From Mesoflavibacter sp037029465 (GTDB lineage: Bacteria; Bacteroidota; Bacteroidia; Flavobacteriales; Flavobacteriaceae): a DNA stretch of 64,000 nt. Shown one piece after another: positions 1 through 7,376 of the stretch. Position numbers and translations under genes: made by a program. The DNA lies in NCBI RefSeq assembly GCF_037029465.1, contig NZ_JAYMEM010000003.1, positions 186,001 through 250,000 on the forward strand, given 5' to 3'. Each line of letters begins with the position of its first letter. Position 1 is the first letter of the stretch. The notes beneath the pieces were generated by a model. That model made no database searches. It was not told the DNA's origin and worked only from the letters and a program-made list of their open reading frames with translations.

Positions 1-2
1 TA

Positions 3-242
3 GGTGCAAATGTTGTTTTAACAATGAGTACAAAAATTATTGATGTTACTGGAGATGAACCTGTTGAAATGAAAGGTTATGTACCAGAACGTTCTGTTGT
101 GATTCCTGGTAGTTATACTAAAGAATTTGCTGCAGGAAGTTACAACGTACCTTGTGCATTAATAATTGGTAAACGTAAAGAAAGTACCAACAAAAAAACA
201 TCGCTTAACGATGCGTTACGCGAATATGATGTGGCTGTTTAA
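3..242 (+). CDS. dapD: DapD C-terminal part (tetrahydrodipicolinate N-succinyltransferase), 5' truncated
   Basis: This is the C-terminal end of 2,3,4,5-tetrahydropyridine-2,6-dicarboxylate N-succinyltransferase, a trimeric left-handed beta-helix enzyme of the succinylase branch of diaminopimelate/lysine synthesis. The frame is open from position 3 through the window edge, so the gene begins outside the window; the ATG at 24 is internal. The visible segment reads GANVVLT, then MSTKIIDVTGDEPVEMKGYV, and ends ALREYDVAV, which is the family C-terminus including the PCALIIGKRKEST stretch. A bidirectional hairpin terminator follows at about 270. lysA, another gene of the same pathway, lies far away at 35.5 kb. 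Confidence 0.93.
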   Translation, partial: GANVVLTMSTKIIDVTGDEPVEMKGYVPERSVVIPGSYTKEFAAGSYNVPCALIIGKRKESTNKKTSLNDALREYDVAV

Positions 243-269
243 ACAAAAGTTACATAGCAAAATGAATAA

Positions 270-303
270 AAAAATCCTAAACTTTAAAGTTTAGGATTTT
301 TTA
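270..303. terminator. Bidirectional Rho-independent terminator
   Basis: A near-perfect inverted repeat (AATCCTAAACTTT / AAAGTTTAGGATT, about 273-298) is flanked by an A-tract on the left and a T-tract on the right. It lies between convergent genes, dapD on plus and the kinase-like gene on minus, so it can serve both. Confidence 0.85.
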
Positions 304-1068
304 TTATGATTTAAATTGCATTTTTCGTCCAGATCTACGCAATTTTTTTCGGTTAATTTTATGCTGAAAAGCCATACTTTGTTTTAACATTAAATCGTGA
401 GTCTCTTGATAAGATGTATTGTATAATTCAGAATATTTTTTAGCAATTACTTTTATCATAGTTTTAGATAGCCATAAGCGTCTAAAATTATGCATACGCT
501 TCTCAAAAGTCATCGATTCAAAACGCATTCGGTTTAAATCTATAAGATAAAATTTATAGCCTTGTTTTGTTTTAACAACTAACGTGTTCCCTGGCGAGTG
601 ATCTAAAAAGTTAATATTGTTTTCATGTAATTTAAAAGTAAATTCTGCAAATTGCTTTAAAATTTCTTCTCTTTCAGGGAATTTTGGATTGTGTATTAAT
701 GCTCTAAATTCAAAATCATAATCAATATGTTCACTTACATAGTAGCTTTTTTTAAGTCCTAAAGTTGAAGTTTCTTCTTTATAAGCTATAGGAAAAGGTG
801 TTGAAATACCACAATCAATTAACCTACTTGCATACTCAAAAGATCGTTTTGCTTTACTTCGTCTTATCCATTTGTAAATAAAACTATTAAAGGCATTTGG
901 TTTTTTAAACGACTTAATATTTAACGTTAAACGGTCTACTTCAAAAGATTTGATAACATTACGTTGACCAATAGTTACGGCTACTCCTTTGCTTTCAAAA
1001 CCTTTAATTATACTTTCAATCTTAGATTTTAAATGTTGATATTTTGGATGACAGTGTATGATTTTAAT
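304..1068 (-). CDS. Lipopolysaccharide (Kdo/InaA-type) kinase family protein, apparent ATT start
   Basis: The reading frame runs from the TAA at 304 back to a TGA at 1084-1086. It encodes about 254 residues resembling the small lipopolysaccharide-kinase family that phosphorylates lipid A/core sugars on the inner face of the membrane. Counting from 1068, the kinase-like catalytic motif LDHSPGN has Asp156 and Asn161, and a DFG-equivalent IDLNR has Asp177. The N-terminal part KIIHCHPKYQHL matches the usual start region of the family. The only in-frame ATG is at 528, after all the catalytic motifs. There is no in-frame TTG, GTG or CTG upstream of it either. ATT at 1066-1068 sits where the family's initiator Met would be and just downstream of a TATCTTTG -7 element at 1085-1092. 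An error turning ATG into ATT, or a one-base indel, is the alternative. The family call is firmer than the start. Confidence 0.7.
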   Translation of the reverse strand: MKIIHCHPKYQHLKSKIESIIKGFESKGVAVTIGQRNVIKSFEVDRLTLNIKSFKKPNAFNSFIYKWIRRSKAKRSFEYASRLIDCGISTPFPIAYKEETSTLGLKKSYYVSEHIDYDFEFRALIHNPKFPEREEILKQFAEFTFKLHENNINFLDHSPGNTLVVKTKQGYKFYLIDLNRMRFESMTFEKRMHNFRRLWLSKTMIKVIAKKYSELYNTSYQETHDLMLKQSMAFQHKINRKKLRRSGRKMQFKS

Positions 1069-1084
1069 TAATTTTAAGTTGCAT

Positions 1085-1092
1085 CAAAGATA
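1085..1092 (-). promoter_or_regulatory. -7 promoter element (TATCTTTG) of the kinase gene
   Basis: The minus strand reads TATCTTTG, matching the Bacteroidota -7 consensus TAnnTTTG. Transcription would begin near 1078-1080, which leaves a leader of only about a dozen bases before the proposed ATT start at 1068. It also excludes the out-of-frame ATG at 1082-1084 as the initiator, because that ATG overlaps this element. Confidence 0.6.
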
Positions 1093-1158
1093 TGTTAAAC
1101 TAAATTTTAATAAAAGCCGATAAAATTATATTTTGCGCTAAGGCAAAAGCCAATTTAG

Positions 1159-2214
1159 ATGAAGAAGATTTTAATCATTCAAAATAAAAGAATTGGAGAT
1201 GTGCTATTAGCCTCTTTAATTGCTACAAATTTAAAAAAAGTATTTCCAGATTCTGTAATAGATTACATGGTTTACGATTACACAACTGGTGTTATCGAAC
1301 AAAACCCTTCTATTGATAATATTATTGAAATTAAGGAAAAAGAACTTAAAAAAATACCGGTACTTCTTAAAACAGCTTTTAATGTACGACGCAAAAAGTA
1401 TGATATTGTTGTAGATCCTTATGCAAAATTTCAGAGTCGTGTTATCACTTTATTATCAGGCGCAAAGACTAGAATTGGTTTTAAAAAACGGGAAAAAAAT
1501 CCGCCGTTACCGTTTTACACACACAATATTTCGTTTTTAAAAGAAAAGACAAAACCATGCGGAAAGTCTATTGAAGACAGAGTGCATCTAGTTACTTCGG
1601 TTTATGATATTGAAAACCCTGTTTATGAGCCTAAAATATATTTAACTAAAGCTGAAGAGCAATACGATAAACTTGACAAATACGACAAGCCAGTTATTAT
1701 GTTTGGCATTTTAGGTAGCACGCCACAAAAATCTATGCCTTATGACTATATTGTAAAGTTGATAGATTTTGTGACCGAAAATTATGATGTCTATGCGTTA
1801 TTTAATTATGCACCACATCAAAAAGAAGATGCTCAAACCATATACAATCAATGCAAAAATAAAGAACAAATAATATTTGATATTTATGAAGAAAGTATTC
1901 GCGGTTTTGTATTACTTATGAATAAATGCAAGCTGTTAATTGCTAATGAAGGCGGTACAGTACACATTGCAAAAGCGTTAAACAAACCAACATTTACTAT
2001 TTTCTCACCATATGTTTTAAAAGAACATTGGGCTAGTTTTGAAGATGGTAAAAAACACACCTCTACTCATCTTTTAGATGAAAAACCAGATTTATTTTCA
2101 ACTGATAGAGAACAACGTAAAAAAATTGAAGAAGACCCTAGTTTTCTATATAAACAATTAACACCGGAATTAATCATACCAAAATTAAATGCGTTTTTAA
2201 AGCAACATTTTTAA
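1159..2214 (+). CDS. Glycosyltransferase family 9 (heptosyltransferase-like)
   Basis: A GT9 enzyme of the ADP-heptose:LPS heptosyltransferase type, which builds the lipopolysaccharide inner core at the cytoplasmic face. The N-terminus KKILIIQNKRIGDVLLASL carries the family's RxGDxLL signature (about residues 11-17). Near residue 263, NEGGTVHIAKALNKPTF is the C-domain nucleotide-sugar binding motif, and TIFSPY follows. Its 351 residues are normal for the family. It is divergent from the LPS-kinase-like gene and is followed after 24 bases by a methyltransferase, so the neighbourhood supports LPS core assembly. Whether the donor is heptose or another sugar cannot be told from sequence alone. Confidence 0.88.
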   Translation: MKKILIIQNKRIGDVLLASLIATNLKKVFPDSVIDYMVYDYTTGVIEQNPSIDNIIEIKEKELKKIPVLLKTAFNVRRKKYDIVVDPYAKFQSRVITLLSGAKTRIGFKKREKNPPLPFYTHNISFLKEKTKPCGKSIEDRVHLVTSVYDIENPVYEPKIYLTKAEEQYDKLDKYDKPVIMFGILGSTPQKSMPYDYIVKLIDFVTENYDVYALFNYAPHQKEDAQTIYNQCKNKEQIIFDIYEESIRGFVLLMNKCKLLIANEGGTVHIAKALNKPTFTIFSPYVLKEHWASFEDGKKHTSTHLLDEKPDLFSTDREQRKKIEEDPSFLYKQLTPELIIPKLNAFLKQHF

Positions 2215-2238
2215 CCACTTTTAAGCTAAAAATCAATA

Positions 2239-2829
2239 ATGAGTAAACTAAGCCTAATAGATCGATTTCATCATTGGAGAAGAAAAAACAGATGGAACAG
2301 ACAATACAAAAAAGGAAAATGGGACTATCTAAATAATGAGCGTGAAGACTTAAGATATCAAAAAATTGTTGAATTCATTTCAAAATATGCTTCTAAAAAT
2401 CCTACAATTTTAGACCTTGGAGCTGGTGAAGCTGTTTTAAACGGAAAATTTGAGCCTGCAAGTTATTCTCATTTTTATAACGTTGACTTTTCAAAAGCTT
2501 CAATAACTAAAGCAAAACAAAAAAATCACCCAAAATCTACTAGTTTAGTTGCAGATATTCATACTTATAATCCTAATCAAACTTATGATGTAATTGTTTT
2601 TAATGAAGCTTATTATTACGTTCATCATAACTTAAAAATAGACGTATTAAACAGATTTACTGAAAAATTAAATCCTAACGGAATTTTATTAGTTTCTATT
2701 TACAAAGAAGGTTTAGACTGCTGGGAAATTATTGATGCAAAAAAAGATTTAGAAAAACTTGATTTTAGCAAAGTTGAAACAGACAGAGAACAAACCTATT
2801 GGAAAGTTGGAGCTTACCGCATTAAATAG
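2239..2829 (+). CDS. Class I SAM-dependent methyltransferase
   Basis: A 196-residue Rossmann-type methyltransferase. Motif I is ILDLGAGEAVLNG (about residue 57), and the acidic end of strand 2 is NVDFSKAS. VIVFNEAYYYVHH occupies the post-motif region and NPNGILLVSIYKEG the motif III region. It is co-directional with and 24 bases downstream of the GT9 gene, so it may modify a surface sugar, but the substrate is not visible. The N-terminus HHWRRKNRWNRQYKKGKWD is very basic. No signal peptide or membrane segment is seen. Confidence 0.8.
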   Translation: MSKLSLIDRFHHWRRKNRWNRQYKKGKWDYLNNEREDLRYQKIVEFISKYASKNPTILDLGAGEAVLNGKFEPASYSHFYNVDFSKASITKAKQKNHPKSTSLVADIHTYNPNQTYDVIVFNEAYYYVHHNLKIDVLNRFTEKLNPNGILLVSIYKEGLDCWEIIDAKKDLEKLDFSKVETDREQTYWKVGAYRIK

Positions 2830-2912
2830 TTTATTATGAATGTCTAACTAACAGCTACTGCAACAAATTAGGTTGATTATAAGTACTTATAATTACAGAG
2901 ATTGTTGGCATA

Positions 2913-3734
2913 CTATTTTTTGACAATACCGTAATCTGTCCAAGTACGTTTTTCATCTTTTACAGCTTTTCTAATTTTTAAATTTCGCTCTAAAGATTCT
3001 TTAGTTTTGTAACCTCTTGGATGATCTAAATGTAGTACAATTGCTTTATGGCGTATTTGTTTAGATTTAATTCCATAATTAAACAATCGTTCTCCTAATT
3101 CTCTATCTGGTCCTCCGTATTGCATTCGCTCGTCATAACCATTTATTGCAATTAAATCTTCTTTCCAAGCACTAGAGTTACAGTTATTAAAAGTTGCTCC
3201 TGTTGGTGTTGTTGCGTCTAAAAAATCTGCCCAAAGTCCGCTAGCATTCAGTTTTAAGGCTTGTTTAAAACTTACGTTACCATTCTTTTTTAACCATTTG
3301 GTATCAAAGCAATTTTCATTTTCAATATCTTTTAACTCAATGGTTTCACTAGTAGGCATATCTAATTTTAAATATCCACCAGAAAGAAAATAACCTTTTT
3401 CTGCATATTTTGCATGTGTTGACACAAAATCTTTACGAGCAATACAGTCGCCATCTGTCATTAAGATATAATCATATTCTGTTTGCATAATACATTTATT
3501 AAGCAACTCTTGACGTCTGTATCCTTTATCTTCATGCCAAATATGACGTAAGTTTACAGGGTAATCTGCTTTAAAACGATCTATCAATTGTTTAGTAGTG
3601 TCGCGCGAGCCATCATCTGCTATAATGACTTCAAAATTGTCATAATCTTGATATTTATAGCTTTCTAAAACTTTTTCAAGCCAAGCTTCAGCGTTATACG
3701 TGCTAATTATTACAGAAATTGGTAAACCACTCAT
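2913..3734 (-). CDS. Glycosyltransferase family 2
   Basis: A GT-A fold inverting glycosyltransferase of 273 residues. The start SVIISTYNAEAWLEKVLES is the classic GT2 N-terminus. VIIADDGSRDTT binds the nucleotide, and ILMTDGDCIARKDF holds the metal-binding DxD-like segment. The second half, with ATTPTGATFNNCNSSAWKED and GPDRELGERL, matches the galactosyltransferase-type C-terminal region common in this group. The longer frame starts with a TTG at 3749. ATG 3734 (MSGLPISVI) is preferred because a TATCTTTG element at 3760-3767 places transcription start close to 3750. It is a single-gene unit divergent from the next GT2 gene. Confidence 0.85.
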   Translation of the reverse strand: MSGLPISVIISTYNAEAWLEKVLESYKYQDYDNFEVIIADDGSRDTTKQLIDRFKADYPVNLRHIWHEDKGYRRQELLNKCIMQTEYDYILMTDGDCIARKDFVSTHAKYAEKGYFLSGGYLKLDMPTSETIELKDIENENCFDTKWLKKNGNVSFKQALKLNASGLWADFLDATTPTGATFNNCNSSAWKEDLIAINGYDERMQYGGPDRELGERLFNYGIKSKQIRHKAIVLHLDHPRGYKTKESLERNLKIRKAVKDEKRTWTDYGIVKK

Positions 3735-3759
3735 TAATTTAAGTTTCAAAATTGAAATG

Positions 3760-3767
3760 CAAAGATA
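3760..3767 (-). promoter_or_regulatory. -7 promoter element (TATCTTTG)
   Basis: The minus strand reads TATCTTTG, 26 bases before the ATG at 3734. It supports that start over the TTG at 3749. Confidence 0.6.
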
Positions 3768-3820
3768 GTCATATTTAAAATATTGCTAGTTTTGATTTTT
3801 TTAAGAAGGATATAAAAGCG

Positions 3821-3828
3821 TAAATTTG
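3821..3828 (+). promoter_or_regulatory. -7 promoter element (TAAATTTG)
   Basis: TAAATTTG lies 16 bases before the ATG at 3845. A TTTG at 3791-3794 could be the -33 element, though its 26-base spacing is a little longer than usual. Confidence 0.55.
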
Positions 3829-3844
3829 TGTTTTATTGTTTTAA

Positions 3845-4582
3845 ATGAAGAAATTATCTGTCATCATCCCGACCTTTAACGAGGAAAATTATATTGAAAA
3901 AGCGATACGGTCTGTACGCTTTGCCGATGAAATTATCGTCGTAGATTCATTTAGCTCTGATAAAACAGTTGATATTGCCAAAAAAAACAATTGCACTGTT
4001 GTACAACGACAATTTGATAATTTTTCTAATCAAAAAAACTTTGCTTTACAATACGCTACTGCCGAATGGGTTTTGTTTATTGATGCTGACGAGCGTATCC
4101 CTTTTGCATTAAAACAAGAAATTTTAGATGTCATTAAAAACCCAAAACATGCTGGATATAAATTAAACTTTCCGCATTTTTATATGAATCGGTTTTTGTA
4201 CCATCACTATGATTCGGTATTACGTTTGGTTAAACGTGCTAATTGTAGATTTGAAGGTTTAGTGCACGAAAAATTGATTATTGATGGTAGTATTGGTCAA
4301 CTTAAAAACCCTGTACTACATTTTACTTACAAAGGTTTAGAACATTATATCAGTAAAAAAGACAGTTATGCTTGGTTTCAGGCAGAACAAATGCTAAAAA
4401 AAGGAAAAAAAGCAACTTATTTTCACCTAGCTTTTAAACCTTTTTACCGCTTTTTTAGTAGTTATATTTTAAGACGCGGTTTTATGGATGGTGTTCCTGG
4501 ACTAGCAGTTGCCAGTATTAATGCCTATGGCGTATTTTCTAGATATGCTAAGTTGATGTTATTGAAAAAAGGGATTAGGTAA
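3845..4582 (+). CDS. Glycosyltransferase family 2, WaaE/KdtX-like
   Basis: A 245-residue GT2 enzyme of the LPS-core beta-glucosyltransferase (WaaE/KdtX) type. SVIIPTFNEENYIEKAIRS is the N-terminal strand and helix. IIVVDSFSSDKTVDIAKK binds the nucleotide, and WVLFIDADERIP carries the DxD metal motif. The C-terminal ends of this protein and of the gene at 5476 share the pattern FRxx(Y/F)xLRxGFxDG, and the middle regions are similar along their length, so the two are paralogs. The short downstream spacer begins directly after the stop with a GAAGAC-type repeat. An LPS core role is inferred from family and neighbours. Confidence 0.85.
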   Translation: MKKLSVIIPTFNEENYIEKAIRSVRFADEIIVVDSFSSDKTVDIAKKNNCTVVQRQFDNFSNQKNFALQYATAEWVLFIDADERIPFALKQEILDVIKNPKHAGYKLNFPHFYMNRFLYHHYDSVLRLVKRANCRFEGLVHEKLIIDGSIGQLKNPVLHFTYKGLEHYISKKDSYAWFQAEQMLKKGKKATYFHLAFKPFYRFFSSYILRRGFMDGVPGLAVASINAYGVFSRYAKLMLLKKGIR

Positions 4583-4625
4583 GCTTGAAGCACGAAGTTT
4601 GAAGACAAAAGACGGAAGACGGAAA
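4583..4625 (+). repeat. Stop-anchored GAAGAC-type intergenic repeat, copy 1
   Basis: Immediately after the TAA at 4580-4582 there is a GCTTGAAGC-type segment, then GAAGTTTGAAGAC, then degenerate 7-8 base iterations of the AAGACGG type. The same module occurs on the opposite strand at 55444-55510, also directly after a stop codon. Its function is unknown. Confidence 0.6.
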
Positions 4626-4679
4626 TTATATTTTCAACTCAACTTTAAATACTTTAGACACTTTCAACTTTAAGTATTT

Positions 4680-5396
4680 TTAAAATAACTTACCTACTTT
4701 CAACTTCCAAATAAACTGAAGCATTGTATCTTCGTTTTTGATATCTAATCGCTGAATTTCATAATTATTTTTAAACGGAAATGCATTCACTCGATTACCA
4801 ACCCTTAATCCATATTTTAAATTATTCTCTTTTAACAAATTAAAAAACTTGTCCTTTTTTTCTCCTTTTTTAGGGTATTTACCGTAAGGATAAGCAATGG
4901 TTTGATGTATTGATAAATTATTCTCTAGAAGAAAACTATTACTTCTTTTCAAATCTAATTCAATAGCATTTAACGAAGATGTTTTGTAATTTATATGTGA
5001 ATATCCATGTGAACCTAATTCAATTATGTTTTCATCTAATTGTTTCAATTGATATAAATCCATAAGGTCTTTATCACCTTCATCCCATTCATTTTTACCA
5101 CCTACAAATTTAAAAGGAATGTAAAAACAAGCTTTTAAATTATGTTCTTTAAATAACGGATAGGCTAATTCTAACTGATTAACATACACATCGTCAAACG
5201 TGATAATTACAGATTTTTTTGGTAAATCTTTAGCTATTTTAAAAGGTTCTAAATCTTTAAAATGAAGCGTAGTATACCCATTTTTTTTTAAGTACAGCAA
5301 TTGTTGCTCTAAAGTATCTTTGTGTATAGTCAAGCCTTTAGCCTCTTCTTTATTAGAAGTTACAGAATGATACATTAAAACCGGTAATTTTGCCAT
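4680..5396 (-). CDS. Polysaccharide deacetylase family (NodB homology) protein
   Basis: A carbohydrate esterase family 4-like protein of 238 residues, expected to remove acetyl groups from a polysaccharide or glycan intermediate. The start LPVLMYHSVTSN is typical. SVIITFDDVYVNQ is motif 1 with the catalytic and metal Asp pair; the usual following Gly is Val here. ELGSHGYSHINY is the HxxxH metal motif, and IAYPYGKYP is motif 3. No signal peptide is visible, so it may act in the cytoplasm on a lipid-linked or nucleotide-linked sugar. It sits between two paralogous GT2 genes and is divergent from the second, with facing -7 elements in the 79-base gap. Confidence 0.85.
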   Translation of the reverse strand: MAKLPVLMYHSVTSNKEEAKGLTIHKDTLEQQLLYLKKNGYTTLHFKDLEPFKIAKDLPKKSVIITFDDVYVNQLELAYPLFKEHNLKACFYIPFKFVGGKNEWDEGDKDLMDLYQLKQLDENIIELGSHGYSHINYKTSSLNAIELDLKRSNSFLLENNLSIHQTIAYPYGKYPKKGEKKDKFFNLLKENNLKYGLRVGNRVNAFPFKNNYEIQRLDIKNEDTMLQFIWKLKVGKLF

Positions 5397-5422
5397 ATTT
5401 TAAAAATGAATTTCTCTACTCA

Positions 5423-5430
5423 CAAATATA
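5423..5430 (-). promoter_or_regulatory. -7 promoter element (TATATTTG) of the deacetylase
   Basis: The minus strand reads TATATTTG, 26 bases before the ATG at 5396. It forms a divergent pair with the plus-strand element at 5445. Confidence 0.6.
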
Positions 5431-5444
5431 TAAAGCCTATTGGT

Positions 5445-5452
5445 TATATTTG
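5445..5452 (+). promoter_or_regulatory. -7 promoter element (TATATTTG)
   Basis: TATATTTG lies 23 bases before the ATG at 5476. Only 14 bases separate it from the divergent minus-strand element, so RNA polymerase binding at the two would interfere. Confidence 0.6.
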
Positions 5453-5475
5453 CGTAAAATCTTATTTTCTATTAC

Positions 5476-6222
5476 ATGATAAGCGCTTTAGCTATTACTT
5501 ATAACGAAGAAAAAAACGTAGAACGTTACATAAAAAGCTTATCGTTTGCAGGCGAAATTATTATTGTTGACTCATTTAGCACTGACAACACTGTTGAAAT
5601 TGCTAAACAACTAGGTGCTAAGGTTGTTCAACGAGAATTTGATAATTTTTCGGCACAAAAAAACTATGCTTTGTCTTTAGCAAATCACGATTGGGTTACT
5701 TTTTTTGATTTAGATGAAATAGTAACTCCTGAATTAGCTGAAGAAATCACAAACACACTAAAAACAAACCCTAAAAATGAAGCCTATAAAGTAAAAAGAA
5801 ACTTTTATTTTATGGGTAAAAGATTAAAATATAGTGGATTTCAAACGGACACTGTAGTTCGTTTATTTAATAAGAATCAATGCAAATATAACGGCAAACT
5901 TGTACACGAAATTTTAGAAACTTCTAAAACAATTGGTAAATTTAAGCATCATGTAGAGCATCAAACCTATAAGAGCTTTGATAATTACAATGAAAAACTA
6001 ACCCTGTATAGTAAACTACAAGCAGAAGCTTTATTTAAGAAAAATATACGTCCGAATTTCTATCATTTTTTATTTAGACCTTGGTATAGATTTATGCATC
6101 AATACTTTTTAAGATTAGGATTTTTAGATGGCAAAGAAGGGTTTATTATAAGCTATGTACATGCCTTTTCGGTTTTTAAACGCTATATTCAGCTTTGGAC
6201 TATGTATAGAAATATTGAGTAA
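5476..6222 (+). CDS. Glycosyltransferase family 2, WaaE/KdtX-like (paralog)
   Basis: A 248-residue GT2 enzyme, closely similar to the product of 3845-4582. Both have FA(D/G)EII(V/I)VDSFS near the start, then VVQR(Q/E)FDNFS and QKN(F/Y)AL, then a D-rich motif (FFDLDEIVTP here). The family makes beta-linked LPS core sugars. Compared with its paralog, the metal-binding motif is DLDE rather than DADE, which could reflect a different donor or acceptor. It ends 15 bases before the convergent stop of the GT4 gene at 6238. Confidence 0.85.
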   Translation: MISALAITYNEEKNVERYIKSLSFAGEIIIVDSFSTDNTVEIAKQLGAKVVQREFDNFSAQKNYALSLANHDWVTFFDLDEIVTPELAEEITNTLKTNPKNEAYKVKRNFYFMGKRLKYSGFQTDTVVRLFNKNQCKYNGKLVHEILETSKTIGKFKHHVEHQTYKSFDNYNEKLTLYSKLQAEALFKKNIRPNFYHFLFRPWYRFMHQYFLRLGFLDGKEGFIISYVHAFSVFKRYIQLWTMYRNIE

Positions 6223-6237
6223 AAGAAGCAAGTTTTT

Positions 6238-7362
6238 TTATTTAAAAAAAACATCTAACTTATTTTTTACATTAGTGAATTCAAGATGATTTTTAAAAAA
6301 GTTTAATGCCTCTTTTTGAAATTTTTCATAATATGAATAATCATTAAGAAGATTATTTATATGTCTTATCATTTCTTCTGCATCATTTGCTACTAAGCAA
6401 CCATTTTCTGTTTTATTAATTAAACCATCAACTCCTCTTGGAGTACATACCACAGGTAAACCAAAAGATAAAGCTTCTACAACTTTAATTTTTAATCCTG
6501 TACCAGATAACATTGGACAGATAACAACTTTAGCTTTCAGATAATAAGGATCAAGATTTTCTACATAATCTATTTTTTTTACATTATCATAATTATCAAT
6601 ATAATTACAAATTTTACCAACAATAGTTATTTTAATCTTTTTGTCAAGTTCAGGATAAATTTCTTTAAAAAACCAATCTATAGATTTAATATTATGAGTA
6701 TTTCCACTTGCAACATATAATAAATCTATTTGCTTCTCAAGTGGTTTATAGTTTTTATTTGAGACACAATGAGGTACTAATATTATTGGTTTATTTATAA
6801 ACTGAGTAAACAAATATTGCTCCTCTATTGAAATTGCCCAAATAAAATCAAATTTTCTTAAAACCTTAATTTCATCTTCAAAAAACTGACCAAGATTAAA
6901 ATCTTTTGTTTCTTTATGTTGAGATGTTAAAAAGTCATGAGTGTCTATAATTGTTTTTGCACCGTTTAAATTGATTTTATCTATAAGTTTAACATAATAA
7001 GCATATGATATTATTATATAATCATATTTGGTTGAATTAACTATTTTCTCAAATTCAACTTCTTCACTATGTAAAACTCTAGAAAAAACATCATTTGACT
7101 TTGTTTTTCGATTAAAAAATGTTTTTTTTAGTATGCTTTTTTTCTTATTTAGAGGTTTTAAAAAATAAGTTTTATTTACTAAGTTTTGGTCTTTTAAATC
7201 TTTTAAATCTGACTCTGAAATCAAACTAATGTTTTCTTCTTTGGATACAAAATCAACACTATATTTTTTTTCTTTAAAATATTTTAAAAGATTATGCGCT
7301 CTAACATTATTCCCTTGAGTTTTTGATAAAGGATTCTCTGGATAAAAAAAAAGTATTTTCAT
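6238..7362 (-). CDS. Glycosyltransferase family 4
   Basis: A GT-B fold retaining glycosyltransferase of 374 residues. The N-domain begins MKILFFYPENPLSKTQGNN. The C-domain carries IDLLYVASGNTHN and the donor-binding ALSFGLPVVCTPRGVDGL segment, and VICPMLSGTGLKIKVVEAL fits the usual EX7E region. It is the last gene of a four-gene minus-strand operon from 10587, 14 bases after the pyruvyl transferase. The gene is visibly more AT-rich and Lys/Asn/Ile-rich than the neighbouring housekeeping genes, with T-runs of 7-8 bases, as is common for exchangeable surface-polysaccharide genes. Confidence 0.85.
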   Translation of the reverse strand: MKILFFYPENPLSKTQGNNVRAHNLLKYFKEKKYSVDFVSKEENISLISESDLKDLKDQNLVNKTYFLKPLNKKKSILKKTFFNRKTKSNDVFSRVLHSEEVEFEKIVNSTKYDYIIISYAYYVKLIDKINLNGAKTIIDTHDFLTSQHKETKDFNLGQFFEDEIKVLRKFDFIWAISIEEQYLFTQFINKPIILVPHCVSNKNYKPLEKQIDLLYVASGNTHNIKSIDWFFKEIYPELDKKIKITIVGKICNYIDNYDNVKKIDYVENLDPYYLKAKVVICPMLSGTGLKIKVVEALSFGLPVVCTPRGVDGLINKTENGCLVANDAEEMIRHINNLLNDYSYYEKFQKEALNFFKNHLEFTNVKNKLDVFFK

Positions 7363-7376
7363 AAGTTAAGCTAAAT

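Noticed and set aside
4626..4679. Repeated CAACTTTAA(A/G)TA(C/T)TTT in the gap before the deacetylase stop
   Set aside because: Two short AT-rich direct repeats; too short and low-complexity to call an element on their own.
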